Source of the DNA: Ptychodera flava
Taxonomy: Eukaryota > Hemichordata > Enteropneusta > Ptychoderidae
Reading direction: 5' to 3'
Assembly (NCBI RefSeq): GCF_041260155.1
Contig: NC_091948.1
Span: 1,972,001-2,036,000, forward strand
DNA length: 64,000 nt
Shown: positions 27,734 through 36,402 of the stretch, piece by piece
Position numbering within the stretch: position 1 is the first letter of the stretch
Layout: every line of letters begins with the position of its first letter
Notes under the pieces: model-generated
Databases searched by the model: none
What the model saw: the letters and a program-made list of their open reading frames with translations, nothing else
What the model was told of the DNA's origin: nothing
Program-made: the position numbers and the translations under genes

Positions 27734-30700
27734 CATTTTGAAGCTTATGAAGTACATAAAGTTTTTAGTGGCTTGCTTTTATGAAAATACAAAATTTTAT
27801 TTTCCTCATAAAGTTAACACAGGGATGGTGGCCATTTTGAATTTCAAGTGTCAGTTCATGTTGTTTGGTATATGTTTGTTTCCTAGTCTCTTGCAGTGAT
27901 GCAGTTTTAAAAATAAAAATAAGAAAAGCACGAATATTTACATGCCACAATATTACAATGATAAATTCATAGCAATCATACAGATATTAACATTTTCTGT
28001 CATGCTGCAGTTGTAAATGCACTGATAATTTCTGTCAAGCAAACACACAACAAAGACTTATGAGGCTAGTGTAGATTGATGCACTCCTCTGTGAGAATCA
28101 AAACTTTTTCCATTTTTTGGTCTAAAATGACTCACGGAAGCACCAAGTAAAGTGAAGTTGCATACCACCTTCAACATTCTTTCATTCAGTTTATTTCGCT
28201 AGAAATGTAAACTTACATTCACTCAAAAAAAACCACATGGAAAAATTACAATAGAGAAATCGGTTCAATTGCTTAATTTATGTTCTATAATTTAGCAAGT
28301 ATTCCTAGCGGGGACCACAATATAGTTCTCTTAAATTAGTTGGTATATTTTGTGACTGTACTTCAGTGTCTGTAGTTGTCCTTGGCAACCAATGTTGTTG
28401 GTGATTTCTATCTTTGCAGTGAATCTGAGATGTTCAACAAGTTGGAAAGCATAGCCCTATCTGAAGAACCCACTACACCAGTATTGGAATGCAGAATCAG
28501 TCGAGCGCTGGAACCACAGTCAGTGAGCACTGAGGTATGCAATGTTCAAAATGAGATTTTTTGTGCAACATCTAATGCCACAATCAGCACCAAATCAAGT
28601 GAACCTTGATGTCTTTAATGTTAATTATCTAGTGCCAATACTTTTCATCAACCAGTGTACCAGCCTGCCTTTTCTGCTGTTAGTATCTTAATACAAAAAT
28701 TTGATCAAATACCTGGTAAGCATGAAGTCCCAAGTGTATATTATGTTTGTAAATTTTTCATTATTAAATTGAAAAGTCAATTACCGGTATAACAATTGGC
28801 GCATTTTAAAGAGTGGCCACCAACACTATCTTCACTGCCACTTCAATACACAACATATCAAAAAACTCTGATGTAATTTCTGGTATCTACCATAAAGGCA
28901 ATGTACATGTATGCCAAGGAGTTTATGGCTGCTCTATCAAACTTAGTGACAGTATAACAAGGTTTTTTCCATTTCATCATATGATGCATTGACATCACTT
29001 GATTTCATCCTTGATTTATGGATTTTTATTTTTTTGACATGAAAATATGCTACTAGAACAGTACCACTGTACTCTTTTCAAAATTGTAACATTTAACCAA
29101 TGTTGTTCATTCTTTTGCATACTTTCATCATTTTTTTATATGATTAATGTTATAAATAGGTCCCCACAGTTGCTTTGAGCTAAATTTTCCTATTTTAAAA
29201 CATTCAGTGGCACACCTCTTGGCAGGTGTAAGATCAATATCAGCTTGAGTATCGACTGATTAATTTTTAATGTGGGCAAATCCATTGAAATTTTGAGTCA
29301 GTGAAGAAAATAAGCAGTATTTTTGCAGAAATTTATGCTCATCGCTACGATTTTTATGAGTGTTATAACTCTGTATTCTTTTCTATCAAATGATGTCATA
29401 TCGGTCATGTGTGAATTCAAATTTCCTGCTGACAGGCAATGTGCACGTACTGCATGCACTGCACTATGCCCGTCACTTGGTAACAACAATGTTGTGGGTC
29501 ACATGTCTAGATCACATGACTGATATTGAAGAATATTGCCACAGATTGCTGCAGCCATCTTTCATAACTGTCAACATTTTGATTGAAGCAGACAACTACC
29601 TCTGCAAAATTATTTCAAATCCAAGCACCAATGCAGGTATCAATACTCAAAGGTCTTTACCCAGACTTTGTGAGTTACAAATTACTGGTCTTGTGCCGCA
29701 TCATTTGTAACTCATATACATGTTAAGCACACTGCTTCATTGACATTGTCTCAACAATGGTCCTTTGTTGTTCCTGTCTGTGTTTCAAATTTTGTATCTA
29801 TGTCGCTACCTTGTGTGTGTTTTTAAGCATTTCAATGTGTAATAGCGTCCCTTTTATAGAATGCTCTTGCTAGTTGTACTATTTTAATTTGTATATGATG
29901 AGCCTGAAGGCAAATTTCTACATTTATTGTGGATAATAAAGTAATTGAATTGAATTGAATTGAAAATCAATTCTTACAGTTTCTGACCAGTCGTGTCAAC
30001 TGGGTGGTGCAGAGTTCAGCAGTGGACTACCTCCATCTGATGCTGGTTGCTATGAAGTGGCTACTGGACAAGTACAACATTGATGGTCGATTCTCCATCA
30101 GCATCCATGATGAAGTCCGATATCTGGTCAACAGTGATGACAAATACAGAGCTGCAATGGCTCTTCAGATTGCTAATCTGTTAACCAGGTGTATGTTTGC
30201 ATACAAAGTTGGTATGCATGACCTACCCCAGGTGAGACAACACACAGATATTCACATGTACATAATTTGCATTCACTCAAAGTATGTGAAAAGTGTGTAT
30301 TTAGACATACAAATGCAATATTTCATTGTTATTGGTATTGTACCTGATCCATCTTAAAATTTGCCAGATATTCCATTTAAGAGTATATTCAAATCCACAC
30401 TCAGCTTTAGCATTATCAAATGTGATTATTATGTTGTGCATGAATAATTTCCGATCATTCCGTTGGGTTTTCATACTTTTTCAGTGCAGTTATTTTTGTC
30501 TGTTTTCAGTCAGTAGCATTTTTCAGTGCCGTCGATATTGACACAGTACTGAGAAAAGAATCCCATATGGATTGCAAAACTCCATCAAATCCACATGGAC
30601 TGACTAGGGGATATGGAATCCCACCAGGTGAGCTAGGCAATCTCCTTTTTTTTCTTTCTTTCCTTTTTTTAAAAATTAGATGCAGTGTGTCCCAGATACA

Positions 30701-30998
30701 AATGTATGTATCTGTACAATTTACTCATGAAACTGAAATGTTTTGTAAGATACACAAGGGTATTTGAAGTATCAATACTAGTCATCAAACCAGCACTGTC
30801 ATTCTAGTCTCTCAGTAATGATGTATTTTTGATAGTAACTCTCCTGATTATTATTTTTACGCTATTAATCTTACAGGGGAGGCACTTGACATTTATGAAA
30901 TACTGAAACTTACAAACAATGGCCGCTTGGAGAAACATAAAGGTTCAGCTAGAAAGTCCCAGAAATCACCCACTGTACAGGCATCAAATGTAGACTAA
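2002..30998 (+). CDS. POLG: DNA polymerase gamma catalytic subunit, mitochondrial (21 coding exons)
   Basis: POLG is the family A replicative and repair polymerase of mtDNA, with 3'-5' exonuclease. Exons, all GT-AG and phase-consistent: 2002-2690, 3078-3273, 3898-4065, 4812-4952, 5614-5693, 6773-6955, 9038-9529, 10334-10630, 11359-11542, 12391-12519, 13121-13278, 13704-13875, 14210-14345, 15542-15648, 16514-16653, 17330-17476, 18160-18237, 28420-28534, 29980-30231, 30510-30627, 30877-30998. The sum is 4,104 nt, or 1,367 residues (human POLG is about 1,239). The start is supported by an in-frame TGA six bases upstream, an AAAATGG context and a basic, amphipathic leader. Exo I FDVEVC (D208/E210), Exo [10 protein letters not shown] (D284) and Exo [14 protein letters not shown] (D407) are intact. 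So are Pol [11 protein letters not shown] (D987), Pol B with [10 protein letters not shown], and Pol C SIHDEVR (D1248). The extra length is mainly in the spacer (exons 7-9) and a lysine-rich N-terminus. There is no polyglutamine tract as in human. Exon calls are mine by homology and splice consensus. Confidence 0.95.
5798..5884 (+). repeat. Short direct repeats, three copies
   Basis: The phrase AAAAGTGTTATCTGAAA occurs three times at uneven spacing in POLG intron 5, with AGTGCTGAT or AGTACTGAT following the later copies. It looks like a local replication-slippage duplication. Confidence 0.75.
6095..6410 (+). repeat. Dispersed repeat, intact copy of the family seen at 53.4 and 55.1 kb
   Basis: It carries CTCCTGGAAAGTCCTGGAAAAG, then GGAAAACTGATAG, TTTTCAAAAATCATGAGATGATTAG, TGTAAAATGAT and AAATTGCTGAAGAAGTC. 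The same blocks in the same order flank the TTAA element at 53.5-55.0 kb. This copy therefore shows the approximate pre-insertion structure. The edges are estimated by eye. Confidence 0.65.
7195..7505 (+). mobile_element. Foldback-type dispersed element, copy 1
   Basis: It shares about 310 bp with 12690-13005. It begins with GTATACCAC...GATTTTGACCAGTTCAC and about 40 bases later has the complement GTGAACTGGTCAAAA...GTGGTATAC. It then runs through TGGGTGTGATTTATTGCTAT to ATACTGGTATGATATAAT. No ORF is present, so it looks like a non-autonomous DNA element. It lies in POLG intron 6. Confidence 0.7.
8335..8449. repeat. Hairpin (foldback) element
   Basis: Nested inverted arms: AGCCAAACAAGGGACTAT pairs with ATAGTCCCATGTTTGGGCT, and inside them GGGCAGGAGACAATTTGCC pairs with GGGCAAATTGTCCCCTGCC. 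The loop is about 11 bases. It is a MITE-like foldback in POLG intron 6. Confidence 0.75.
10191..10239. repeat. TG/TA microsatellite
   Basis: Alternating TG runs are broken by TATATATAATATAT in POLG intron 7, about 95 bases before the exon 8 acceptor. Confidence 0.7.
12677..13005 (+). mobile_element. Foldback-type dispersed element, copy 2
   Basis: This is the fuller copy of the element at 7.2 kb. The left arm (12677-12730) starts AGCAATAAAGCACACCCAGC. It is the near-complement of the right arm (12768-12818), which ends TGGGTGTGATTTATTGCT. Each arm is about 50 bp around a 37 bp spacer. A further 190 bp is shared with copy 1 and ends ATACTGGTATGATATAATA. It lies in POLG intron 10. Confidence 0.72.
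14879..15142 (+). repeat. Possible decayed hairpin-headed element
   Basis: It starts with the imperfect palindrome ACACCTTTATAGCACTATAAGGTGT split around its centre. It ends with GGCCGCTAGGTCAG, the 3' terminal motif of the element at 19.3-20.5 kb. The interior is not clearly related, so the assignment is tentative. Confidence 0.35.
17198..17294. repeat. Small MITE with inverted ends, next to POLG exon 16
   Basis: The ends AACCCTTTTGCCT and AGGCAAAAGGGGAT are near-complementary, about 95 bp apart, with an inner palindrome around CCATTGTTATCAATGG. It stops about 35 bp before the exon 16 acceptor at 17329. Confidence 0.6.
17887..18103 (+). mobile_element. MITE with ACCCTTTGAGTGC-type ends, copy 1
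   Basis: The left end CCCTTTGAGTGCCGAAGTC and the right end CAGCACTCAAAGGGTTAA are inverted. The interior shares AAGTCAAT, TTGATAAAAA and GATGTCCATTT with the copy at 60.8 kb in LONP1. There is no ORF. It ends about 55 bp before POLG exon 17. Confidence 0.75.
19293..20547 (+). mobile_element. Hairpin-headed element A with seven tandem units of about 145 bp
   Basis: The 5' end folds: AGCTCCGC ... GCGGAGCT within 27 bases. A CpG-rich CGTCGTCCG tract follows. Seven diverged units begin near 19404, 19548, 19703, 19848, 19994, 20139 and 20284. Each unit carries the pattern CTACTGGTCTGATAGCTTTGAAATTTG...TTTTTGCCATTTTTGGTC. The 3' end reads GCGGAGCTATATCGGCCGCT then AGGTCGCTTG, so the terminal GCGGAGCT is the complement of the 5' AGCTCCGC. 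No protein is encoded. It lies in POLG intron 17. Confidence 0.75.
20550..23950. other. Gene-free part of POLG intron 17
   Basis: No exon-like ORF with family similarity is seen. The part at 20900-21700 is richer in CpG and includes ACCACGTGACTG, and may be an unclassified repeat or old promoter-like sequence. The rest is AT-rich. Confidence 0.4.
24109..24302. mobile_element. Long foldback (palindromic) element
   Basis: The two arms are almost complementary over about 80-90 bp and meet near 24197. The left arm starts TGTTGATAATATAATGGAAA and carries CATTAACGTTTATTTATGGG. The right arm reads CCCATAAATAAACGTTAATG and ends CTATAATATTCGACAAC. It sits about 390 bp beyond the stop of the nested TRIM gene. 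There is no ORF of its own. Confidence 0.8.
24692..26833 (-). CDS. TRIM-NHL RING E3 ubiquitin ligase (TRIM2/TRIM3/TRIM71-like), nested in POLG intron 17
   Basis: A single uninterrupted 713-residue reading frame starts at ATG 26833 in an AACATGG context. It has a RING C3HC4 domain at residues 25-64 (C25, C28, C40, H42, C45, C48, C61, C64), so E3 ligase activity is expected. Two B-boxes follow: CNGCE...HWCIDC about 107-150, and IYCNSHP...CTDC about 163-205. A charged coiled coil spans about 205-315. Six NHL repeats span about 440-713, such as [20 protein letters not shown] and [19 protein letters not shown]. No filamin repeat is evident between coiled coil and NHL, unlike vertebrate TRIM2/3/71. 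NHL propellers bind RNA or protein. The frame stays open 28 codons further upstream without an ATG. An acceptor-like TTTTTACAG at 26847 suggests a 5' UTR intron. The exact orthologue is not resolved; this could be a lineage-expanded TRIM. Confidence 0.9.
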   Translation of the reverse strand: MAAASRDVSELDKVLNKLGEDFLACALCLEQFKTPKILPCIHSFCEPCLTALVKKEGKLKCPTCGMLCKLSEGGVAQLKANFFINSLVELYNKQRPTDDDKKPAVCNGCEVNEGTHWCIDCGTHLCTFCYKSHTRFLPGHKVMTLEGYQEAISSNLLLQQKIYCNSHPDNLVRLYCETCKVVVCTDCAIIKHRSMEHIHRDLQEAADEYAKQLMDLASQMRDTEKAVERCESAAKLNKEKLAAKCQKEEVKVKKRTAEVIQSAQREEKRLIEKLKEEYAQRLKREDVEIDDWEMKHGNISSLCDYLEALVHHGTAAQMMSIKQDIVDHVKLLISMKTDVTYETDLPEFYSAKQYVEIGSIRLPTKIGKLEEPLLTELITYDENSMEIEKTMYTCQSGIFQIRSLPQETGNSSLGKENMPIRDSVSEYGGKRLIKVIGGRGDGEGQFNFPTGVSTNRHGDIVTADTGNNRVQITDRDGNCKLNFTFTEFDKPFRPRDVAVLADDKYIMTDRDNQQVVVSDENGSLLGCFGKEVKNPMGVAVSPVDGSVYVSDWDGWTSTSSNKKGHCIKKYTAEFQYVKSFGSYGRKQGKFNGPYYLAINKSGTLFVSDTNNYRIQAFTAEGEFMYEFGDFGQGEGKLYWPTGVVLDEAGYLYVSDQKNRNVQKFDALGNFVCRIDRPEDALDQPLDLAVMDDMRVVVADFNNHCLKVLKNECE
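26847..27540 (-). other. Predicted 5' UTR intron of the TRIM-NHL gene
   Basis: On the minus strand a strong donor TGT|GTAAGT lies at 27540 in a CpG-richer stretch, and GATTTTTACAG|C ends at 26847, 14 bases before the ATG. Together they would form a roughly 690 bp 5' UTR intron with the first exon near 27541-27620. Only splice consensus supports it. Confidence 0.35.
27682..27732 (+). repeat. Poly-G homopolymer, 51 bases
   Basis: An uninterrupted run of G follows GGGGGGGGTTGGGCA. It has G-quadruplex potential and lies in POLG intron 17, upstream of the nested TRIM gene. The exact length is unreliable in any assembly. Confidence 0.95.
29760..29966 (+). mobile_element. 3' tail of a LINE-type retroelement
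   Basis: It ends with GTGGATAATAAAGTAATTGAA followed by short TTGAA iterations. A 3' terminus with a short tandem repeat like this is typical of CR1/L2-type non-LTR elements. It stops only about 14 bases before the exon 19 acceptor of POLG. The 5' extent is uncertain and no coding part was recognised. Confidence 0.5.
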
Positions 30999-31457
30999 AC
31001 ATCAGATTCAGATGTTCCAACTTCACTGAAAGTTTCCCAAAAGTCTCTGGATGGAAATCTGGCCGGATATTGAGATTTGGGATGTTCATACTGCCAGTGA
31101 TACCTTCAACAGGAAAATTTATTTTCATTCTCGTCTAAACTTCTTGAAGTCTCTAATGTAGACTTTAACTTGATATTTGGAGTTGTTGGATGTGCACACA
31201 GTTGATAATGCTGTCTGTTCTTCATTGAAACTTTACACAATAGTAGCTTCCTGTGAAAACTGAATCTCTGAAGAATAATTATTTTTCATTTGAAATTCCC
31301 GCTCCCAGCATAAGTCAGGCAAAAATGACTGTTGTGCAATGTGTTCAGTGCTGTATTTTGTTTTTGGTAAATTTCTATTTTTGTTGTCTTGACGAAAATT
31401 TTAACCATTTATACCACAGTCATTCTGTAGGTTCTCGCGATAGTGATGTTCAATAAA
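30999..31457 (+). other. POLG: POLG 3' UTR with candidate poly(A) signal
   Basis: Non-coding sequence follows the TAA at 30996-30998. The first clear AATAAA is at 31452-31457. Use of this site is inferred. Confidence 0.5.
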
Positions 31458-33110
31458 TGGTGTTGATAAAGCTGGGACAAAAGTTTTGAAACACGTCCGT
31501 ACAAAAAGTAAAATATTTACATGTACTATGGACTCAAGGGTGCATGTTTTTTGGTACGAACTTGAACAGCTGATCAAGATGGTACTTTTTGAACACTGTG
31601 GTTTAGACAACAACTTTACAAAGTAGTTACTCAAACTCAAAACAAGATGGTGCTATTGACACCAAATAATGGTAATTACAGTAACGAGAAGCCAGTAAAT
31701 TTTTATTTTTACCGGGAAAAAAGGTATTGTTATAGAGCAAGGTGCTCTCATTGAGTCAGGGTGTAATGTGTACAAATAGTGACAGCATACCAGTGATGGC
31801 ATGTCATTACTTCACATCAGGTATCTAGTGAAATCATGGTGTTATGCAAGTTTTGAACAAATATGTTTCACAAAGATCACTGACAAAAAACTGAAATATA
31901 AAGCTATTGTACTTTTTTCTTCCTATACTGCCATTTGTTTTTTTGTTGCAATGTTTCTGGTTATCAGACAGTGAATACAGGGAAATACTAATTTGAGAAT
32001 AGCAATACCTTGGTATCATTTCAAAGCTTATCATTAAAACTTTATGAAAATTTACGGTGGTTACCAAGGATTCTTGACTTCACTGATCCAATAAATATGA
32101 AAGACTTTTAAGATCATAGCTTTATTTGTAGAATATGAAGGTTAGATAGTTATGATCATCTTAAAAACTTCATAAAATGTACAGAATTTTAGACAAATAT
32201 TTGATTTTGATATTCTGTAATTTTGCCTTGCATTTTACAACTCTGTAACATGGAAATATGAAAGACCTGTCAAAGGATGACCTTTCATCATTCGAAGAGG
32301 GGACAGCTTTTGTGATGATTTCCAAGAAAGACTGGGAAATTTCAGTTTTGAAAAATGTGCCATAGGTACTGATCATAGACTACTCTGGTGATGCAGCAGT
32401 TGCAAAAGGCAATCCCAAATAGATGCATAAATACTTTGGGCAAGCATCATTGTTTAAGGTGAATTACTAACTTTTATGATGATGAATAGGGCTGATTTGT
32501 GATAACATCAGAGTGACATGATTAGTATGCAAAAAAAAACATTTATGTCCAAAAATTTGACAAGACTTTTTGCAGTTTTTGTGATAGGAATATCAAAATT
32601 TGTATTTTGATATTGTCGATATTCTGAATAAAACTATAAATATGCCAAAGGATACAACCACAAGCAACTGTAATAAAGACTTGTTTCAAGACAGAATTTG
32701 TCTGTGTTTCTGTTGGCAGAGGTAACCACTATCCACAACCACCTCAAAAAACAAAACACTATTCTTTGAAAATCAGAGCTGCTGATAATAATGTATAGTG
32801 TTTGTTTATTCACAAACTGTGAAGTTATTACATGTAAATCACAGTGCAGCATTTCCTTGCTGACATTTAAAATCCATGTACTCTCCTCACCTCTGAAGTT
32901 GTAATCATTTCTCATTCATTTGTGAAAATAAACTCAGTTGTACATGTGGAAAGGTTCCAAAGGTATACTTTTTACTCAGGATTCTTTTTTGAGCACTTTG
33001 CGCTGTTGATATAAATTTGTCACAAACACACACACACACCAGCATTGCAAAATTGCCAGGATCATCATTGTGACACTGATCATGAAAGTTTTGAAATAAA
33101 AAACATGTGA
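31458..33110. other. Intergenic, no gene seen
   Basis: AT-rich sequence between the POLG 3' end and the LINE remnant. There is a short CACACACA tract near 33027. No exon, RNA gene or inverted repeat stands out. Confidence 0.45.
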
Positions 33111-33120
33111 ACTTATAATA

Positions 33121-33946
33121 TTCCAATACAGAATTTCTTGGTTGGTTGGCAAATTTATTTTAAAGGCCTGCAGACACACTGCTAATGAAGCAGTACTTGG
33201 TGACCTTGGCTGGAATACAATGAGAAGTAAACTAAATATCATGAAACTGAAATATTACAAAAGATTACATGATATGGTCAACTCCAGATGGACCAAACAA
33301 ATTTTTAATCACATGTGTTTAATTAATTCACAGGCAGGACCGAATGAGAAGTTGCCTTGGAACTGGCCAAAATCTGTCAGCAATATACAAACGAATTTAA
33401 ATATCACAACTATCCACAACCTCACAGACAAAAGCATTAAAGAAATCATTTTAGATGATGATGAAAAGACATGGAGAGACAACACAACCAAAAAATCCAC
33501 CTTAGCTCATTACCAAAAATTTAAAAAGAAATTAAAATGTGAATCATATTTGAAAACTATGAATGAATTTAAAGGTGCCCAATTAAAGTTCAAAGCAAGG
33601 TCATGTACTCTGGGGTTAAAATGTGAAACGAGACGATGGGAAAATGGAGAGGATGATTATACCTGTCCATGTTGTGGTAAAGAAGATGAGACATTAGATC
33701 ACTTCTTGTTTAAATGTCAACACTTCTCAACTGAAAGAAATAAATTAATGGCTAAGACAAGAAATTCTCTTGAATGACAAAGAAATGAATTTATATAAAG
33801 ATTTCATTGAAAGAAAAGGGTTGATTTGTTTGTATTTAGGAGATTCAACTGAAAACTACAACCCTGAATTAAGCTACAAAATTGATATTATTTTTAAACA
33901 ATTCTTAGTCGAAGCTATAGACAAGAGAATGAATTTTTTGAACTAG
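33121..33946 (+). pseudogene. 5'-truncated non-LTR retrotransposon (LINE), C-terminal part of ORF2, frameshifted
   Basis: The frame at 33142-33777 encodes the post-polymerase region of a LINE reverse transcriptase. It has a leading KFILKACRHTANEAVLGDLG block and a terminal zinc knuckle CPCCGKEDETLDHFLFKCQHF (zf-RVT type). It stops at 33777. The neighbouring +1 frame continues from about 33760 to a TAG at 33944-33946 with plausible coding content (KDFIERKGLICLYLG). A single-base indel near 33760 thus broke the ORF. The reverse-transcriptase and endonuclease domains are missing, so this is a dead copy. Clade is uncertain. Confidence 0.8.
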
Positions 33947-33969
33947 CTGTTAGCATTCTAGTTTTTTTT

Positions 33970-35336
33970 AGCTATTATAGACTATAGTCTATAGAAGCTA
34001 TTGGGATGGGTATCCGTCCGTCGTCAGTCTGTATGTATGTATGTATGTATGTCCGTTTGTGAGGCGTCCGTCCACTCAAATATCTTTAGAACCGCAGTAC
34101 TTACTGATTTGATATTTGTTGAGTAGATGAAAAATATGATTTTGAGAAACTATTTTTTTTAATTTTTTGATATTGTTGAAAATAGGCAAATTAATGCCAA
34201 AAAAGGTGTTTTTGGTAAAAAATCTTCTTCTTCATAACCGCTGGTCAGACAGCTTTGTTATTTGGTATACAGGTCCCTCGGGATAACCCAACTTAGATTT
34301 GTTCAATTGTGATGAAATATGCAAAGGTGTATTTTTAAGGAATTTTTTTGTCATTTTTGGTCAAAATTTGACTTACATTGTATGTAATTCTTGTACTGTA
34401 TAAATCCTATTAATTCACCCAGAAAAAAATAATTAATATAATTTAAATAATTGAATTAATTAGGAAATCATCAAAGCCAAAATAATTTTAGTGTGGAATT
34501 ATCAGAAAGTTCAACTTTTTTGACAGTTCATCGTGAATTGAGGATTAAAACATGTAAAGGCAACTTTCCTGAATCCCAACTTTGATATATTCTGAACCAC
34601 CATTTATGTTATCTAAAAGAAATTGCTCATAATAGTTTGTCATGATAGGGTGGTCAAATAAATAGAGATAGAGAAAGTTCTAATTTCCATTTAAGGTTGA
34701 CTTGGTAAGGATAAAATAAGATTACTTTTTGAGGAAAAAAATAGAGTGGTCAATTAAAAGAGTGGTCAAAGTGATAGGGTTTTTATGGTAAAGCTTGGCT
34801 GTAAGATTCCTCGTGCTATTTATAGCAATTATGCAATCTGTGTAAACAGTGCAATGAAAGTGTAACATGATTCCTTATAATGCTTTTGATGACCTTGAAC
34901 TTCTTAAGTTTCAAACATTTGTCTCTTCAGTGTGCTTTCTCTGAGTACGTACAGTCTCAACTTATTCAACAGAACTTACTTACAATGTTAATTTGAAAGT
35001 TAAAATGTGCTTGGTTAGTAGGATGAAAATACTGATATTAAAAGATAACAAGCTCAAGATTCTTTATAACCTGAAAGATATGCTGTTTTTTTATGACGTG
35101 AATCTTGATTTAAGCAAGTCTTGTTTACTTTAATTAGAATGTAATTAACTCTCGTTTATTTGCTGTTATAGACTAATATAGTCTGATGAAATATGCAAAT
35201 CTGTATTTTTACAGAATTTTTTTCCATTTTTGGTCAGGCCATCCTGAAATGAGCTATCAAAGACATACATGTGTCACAAAAGGTTATTCTCTACATAACA
35301 CAGCAGAGCGCTGTCAACTGTTGAGTCGCTTGTTTT
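33970..35336 (+). mobile_element. Hairpin-headed element C, copy 1
   Basis: It starts with the palindrome ATAGACTATAGTCTAT flanked by AGCTAT/AAGCTA. Then come GGGATGGGTATCCGTCCGTC and a short TATG repeat, GAACCGCAGTACTTACTG, and one unit ACCGCTGGTCAGACAGCTTT shared with element A. Its 3' end (ATGTGTCACAAAAGGTTATTC ... GAGTCGCTTG) parallels the 3' end of element A. About 1.1 kb is nearly identical to 62876-64000. It abuts the LINE remnant. No ORF. Confidence 0.75.
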
Positions 35337-35439
35337 TTCAAAACCGCTGGTCAGACAGCTTTAATATTTGGTTTACATGTCCCTAGGTTGACCTCTTAAG
35401 TGAGATAATTTCATACAGTCAGGAAATACTTAATTTGTA

Positions 35440-35652
35440 TCCATGTCTATAGTAGCTTAAGGGACTTTGGCCCTATGTTTATTATTGTTGCTGTGTTTTG
35501 TTTGTTTTTTTGTGTTTTGTTTTTTTCTTCTTCTTCTCTCTGTACTTGAAATTTATTGTTCATCAGTGTTTTGCAGCTCCTAATGTTTTATTTAGTGAGC
35601 CCCTGATCTAAAAGGGATGCAGCAAATAAATAAATAAATAAATAAATAGATA
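35440..35652 (+). mobile_element. Probable LINE 3' end with AAAT tail
   Basis: AGTGAGCCCCTGATCTAAAA GGGATGCAGC is followed by about six AAAT units. It looks like the end of a non-LTR element or related SINE. No protein part is present. Confidence 0.45.
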
Positions 35653-36179
35653 CAGTCGTGGCTTATGTAACAAAATACACACGTACATGAACATGCATAA
35701 TCAACTTCATGATGTCAACACCTCTATCTTTTTTATACGAATATTCTTCGTAAACTTGTCAGCTTCAATTTCTTCTATTATTTTGTGTCCTCAGCCACAT
35801 AAGTCTGCCATAATGACCTTGGATGTGATAGTAGACCACCTCACAACTCTCAGCTAAACACATACAAACAGAACAGCTATCTCAATGTATCACCAGTACC
35901 GGTTGTCCACTGCCCATTCCCAAATCTAATAAAATCATTATTTTTTCTGTATTTTTGATGTTTCTGTTTCAAATATTAACGAGTAATCAGTGATCAGATG
36001 CAGCCAAGTTACCATCTCCCCATCACATGGTCTATAAATCCTCATCAATGAATAATTTCATACATGATTACCTGTAGAGTCCAAGGGCCAAACAAAATTG
36101 CCCATATAGTCTCTATTTCAAAACAGTTATTTTCAACAGGCTGTCTGTACCTTTTTAGTACCCACTGACAAAGTCCTTT

Positions 36180-36402
36180 TGGAGTTATAGATTTGGTTGT
36201 GTCGGTGCATCAGTTCACACAATTTCTCAGAGATGCCTGGAGCGATTTCTTTCGAACTGGGTACGGGGATAATTCCCTGCATCATACACAATATGCAAGT
36301 CGGTTTGTTTTGTGATACAATCCAATATGACCATCATTTCCATCGATTGTTTCCAAAATTATCAACCAAGTGGGGACTATGTCATTGACAATGACTTGCC
36401 AT
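36180..36402 (+). mobile_element. Decayed copy of hairpin-headed element B
   Basis: It shares order and sequence with 57893-58090 (TCACACAATTTCTCAGAGATG, CGATTTCTTTCGAACTG, CGGTTTGTTTTGTGA). It ends with GTGGGGACTATGTCATTGAC, the 3' terminus of element B. The 5' hairpin is missing. Confidence 0.65.

Noticed and set aside
27602..27784. ORFs with polyglycine
   Set aside because: Produced by translating the poly-G tract.
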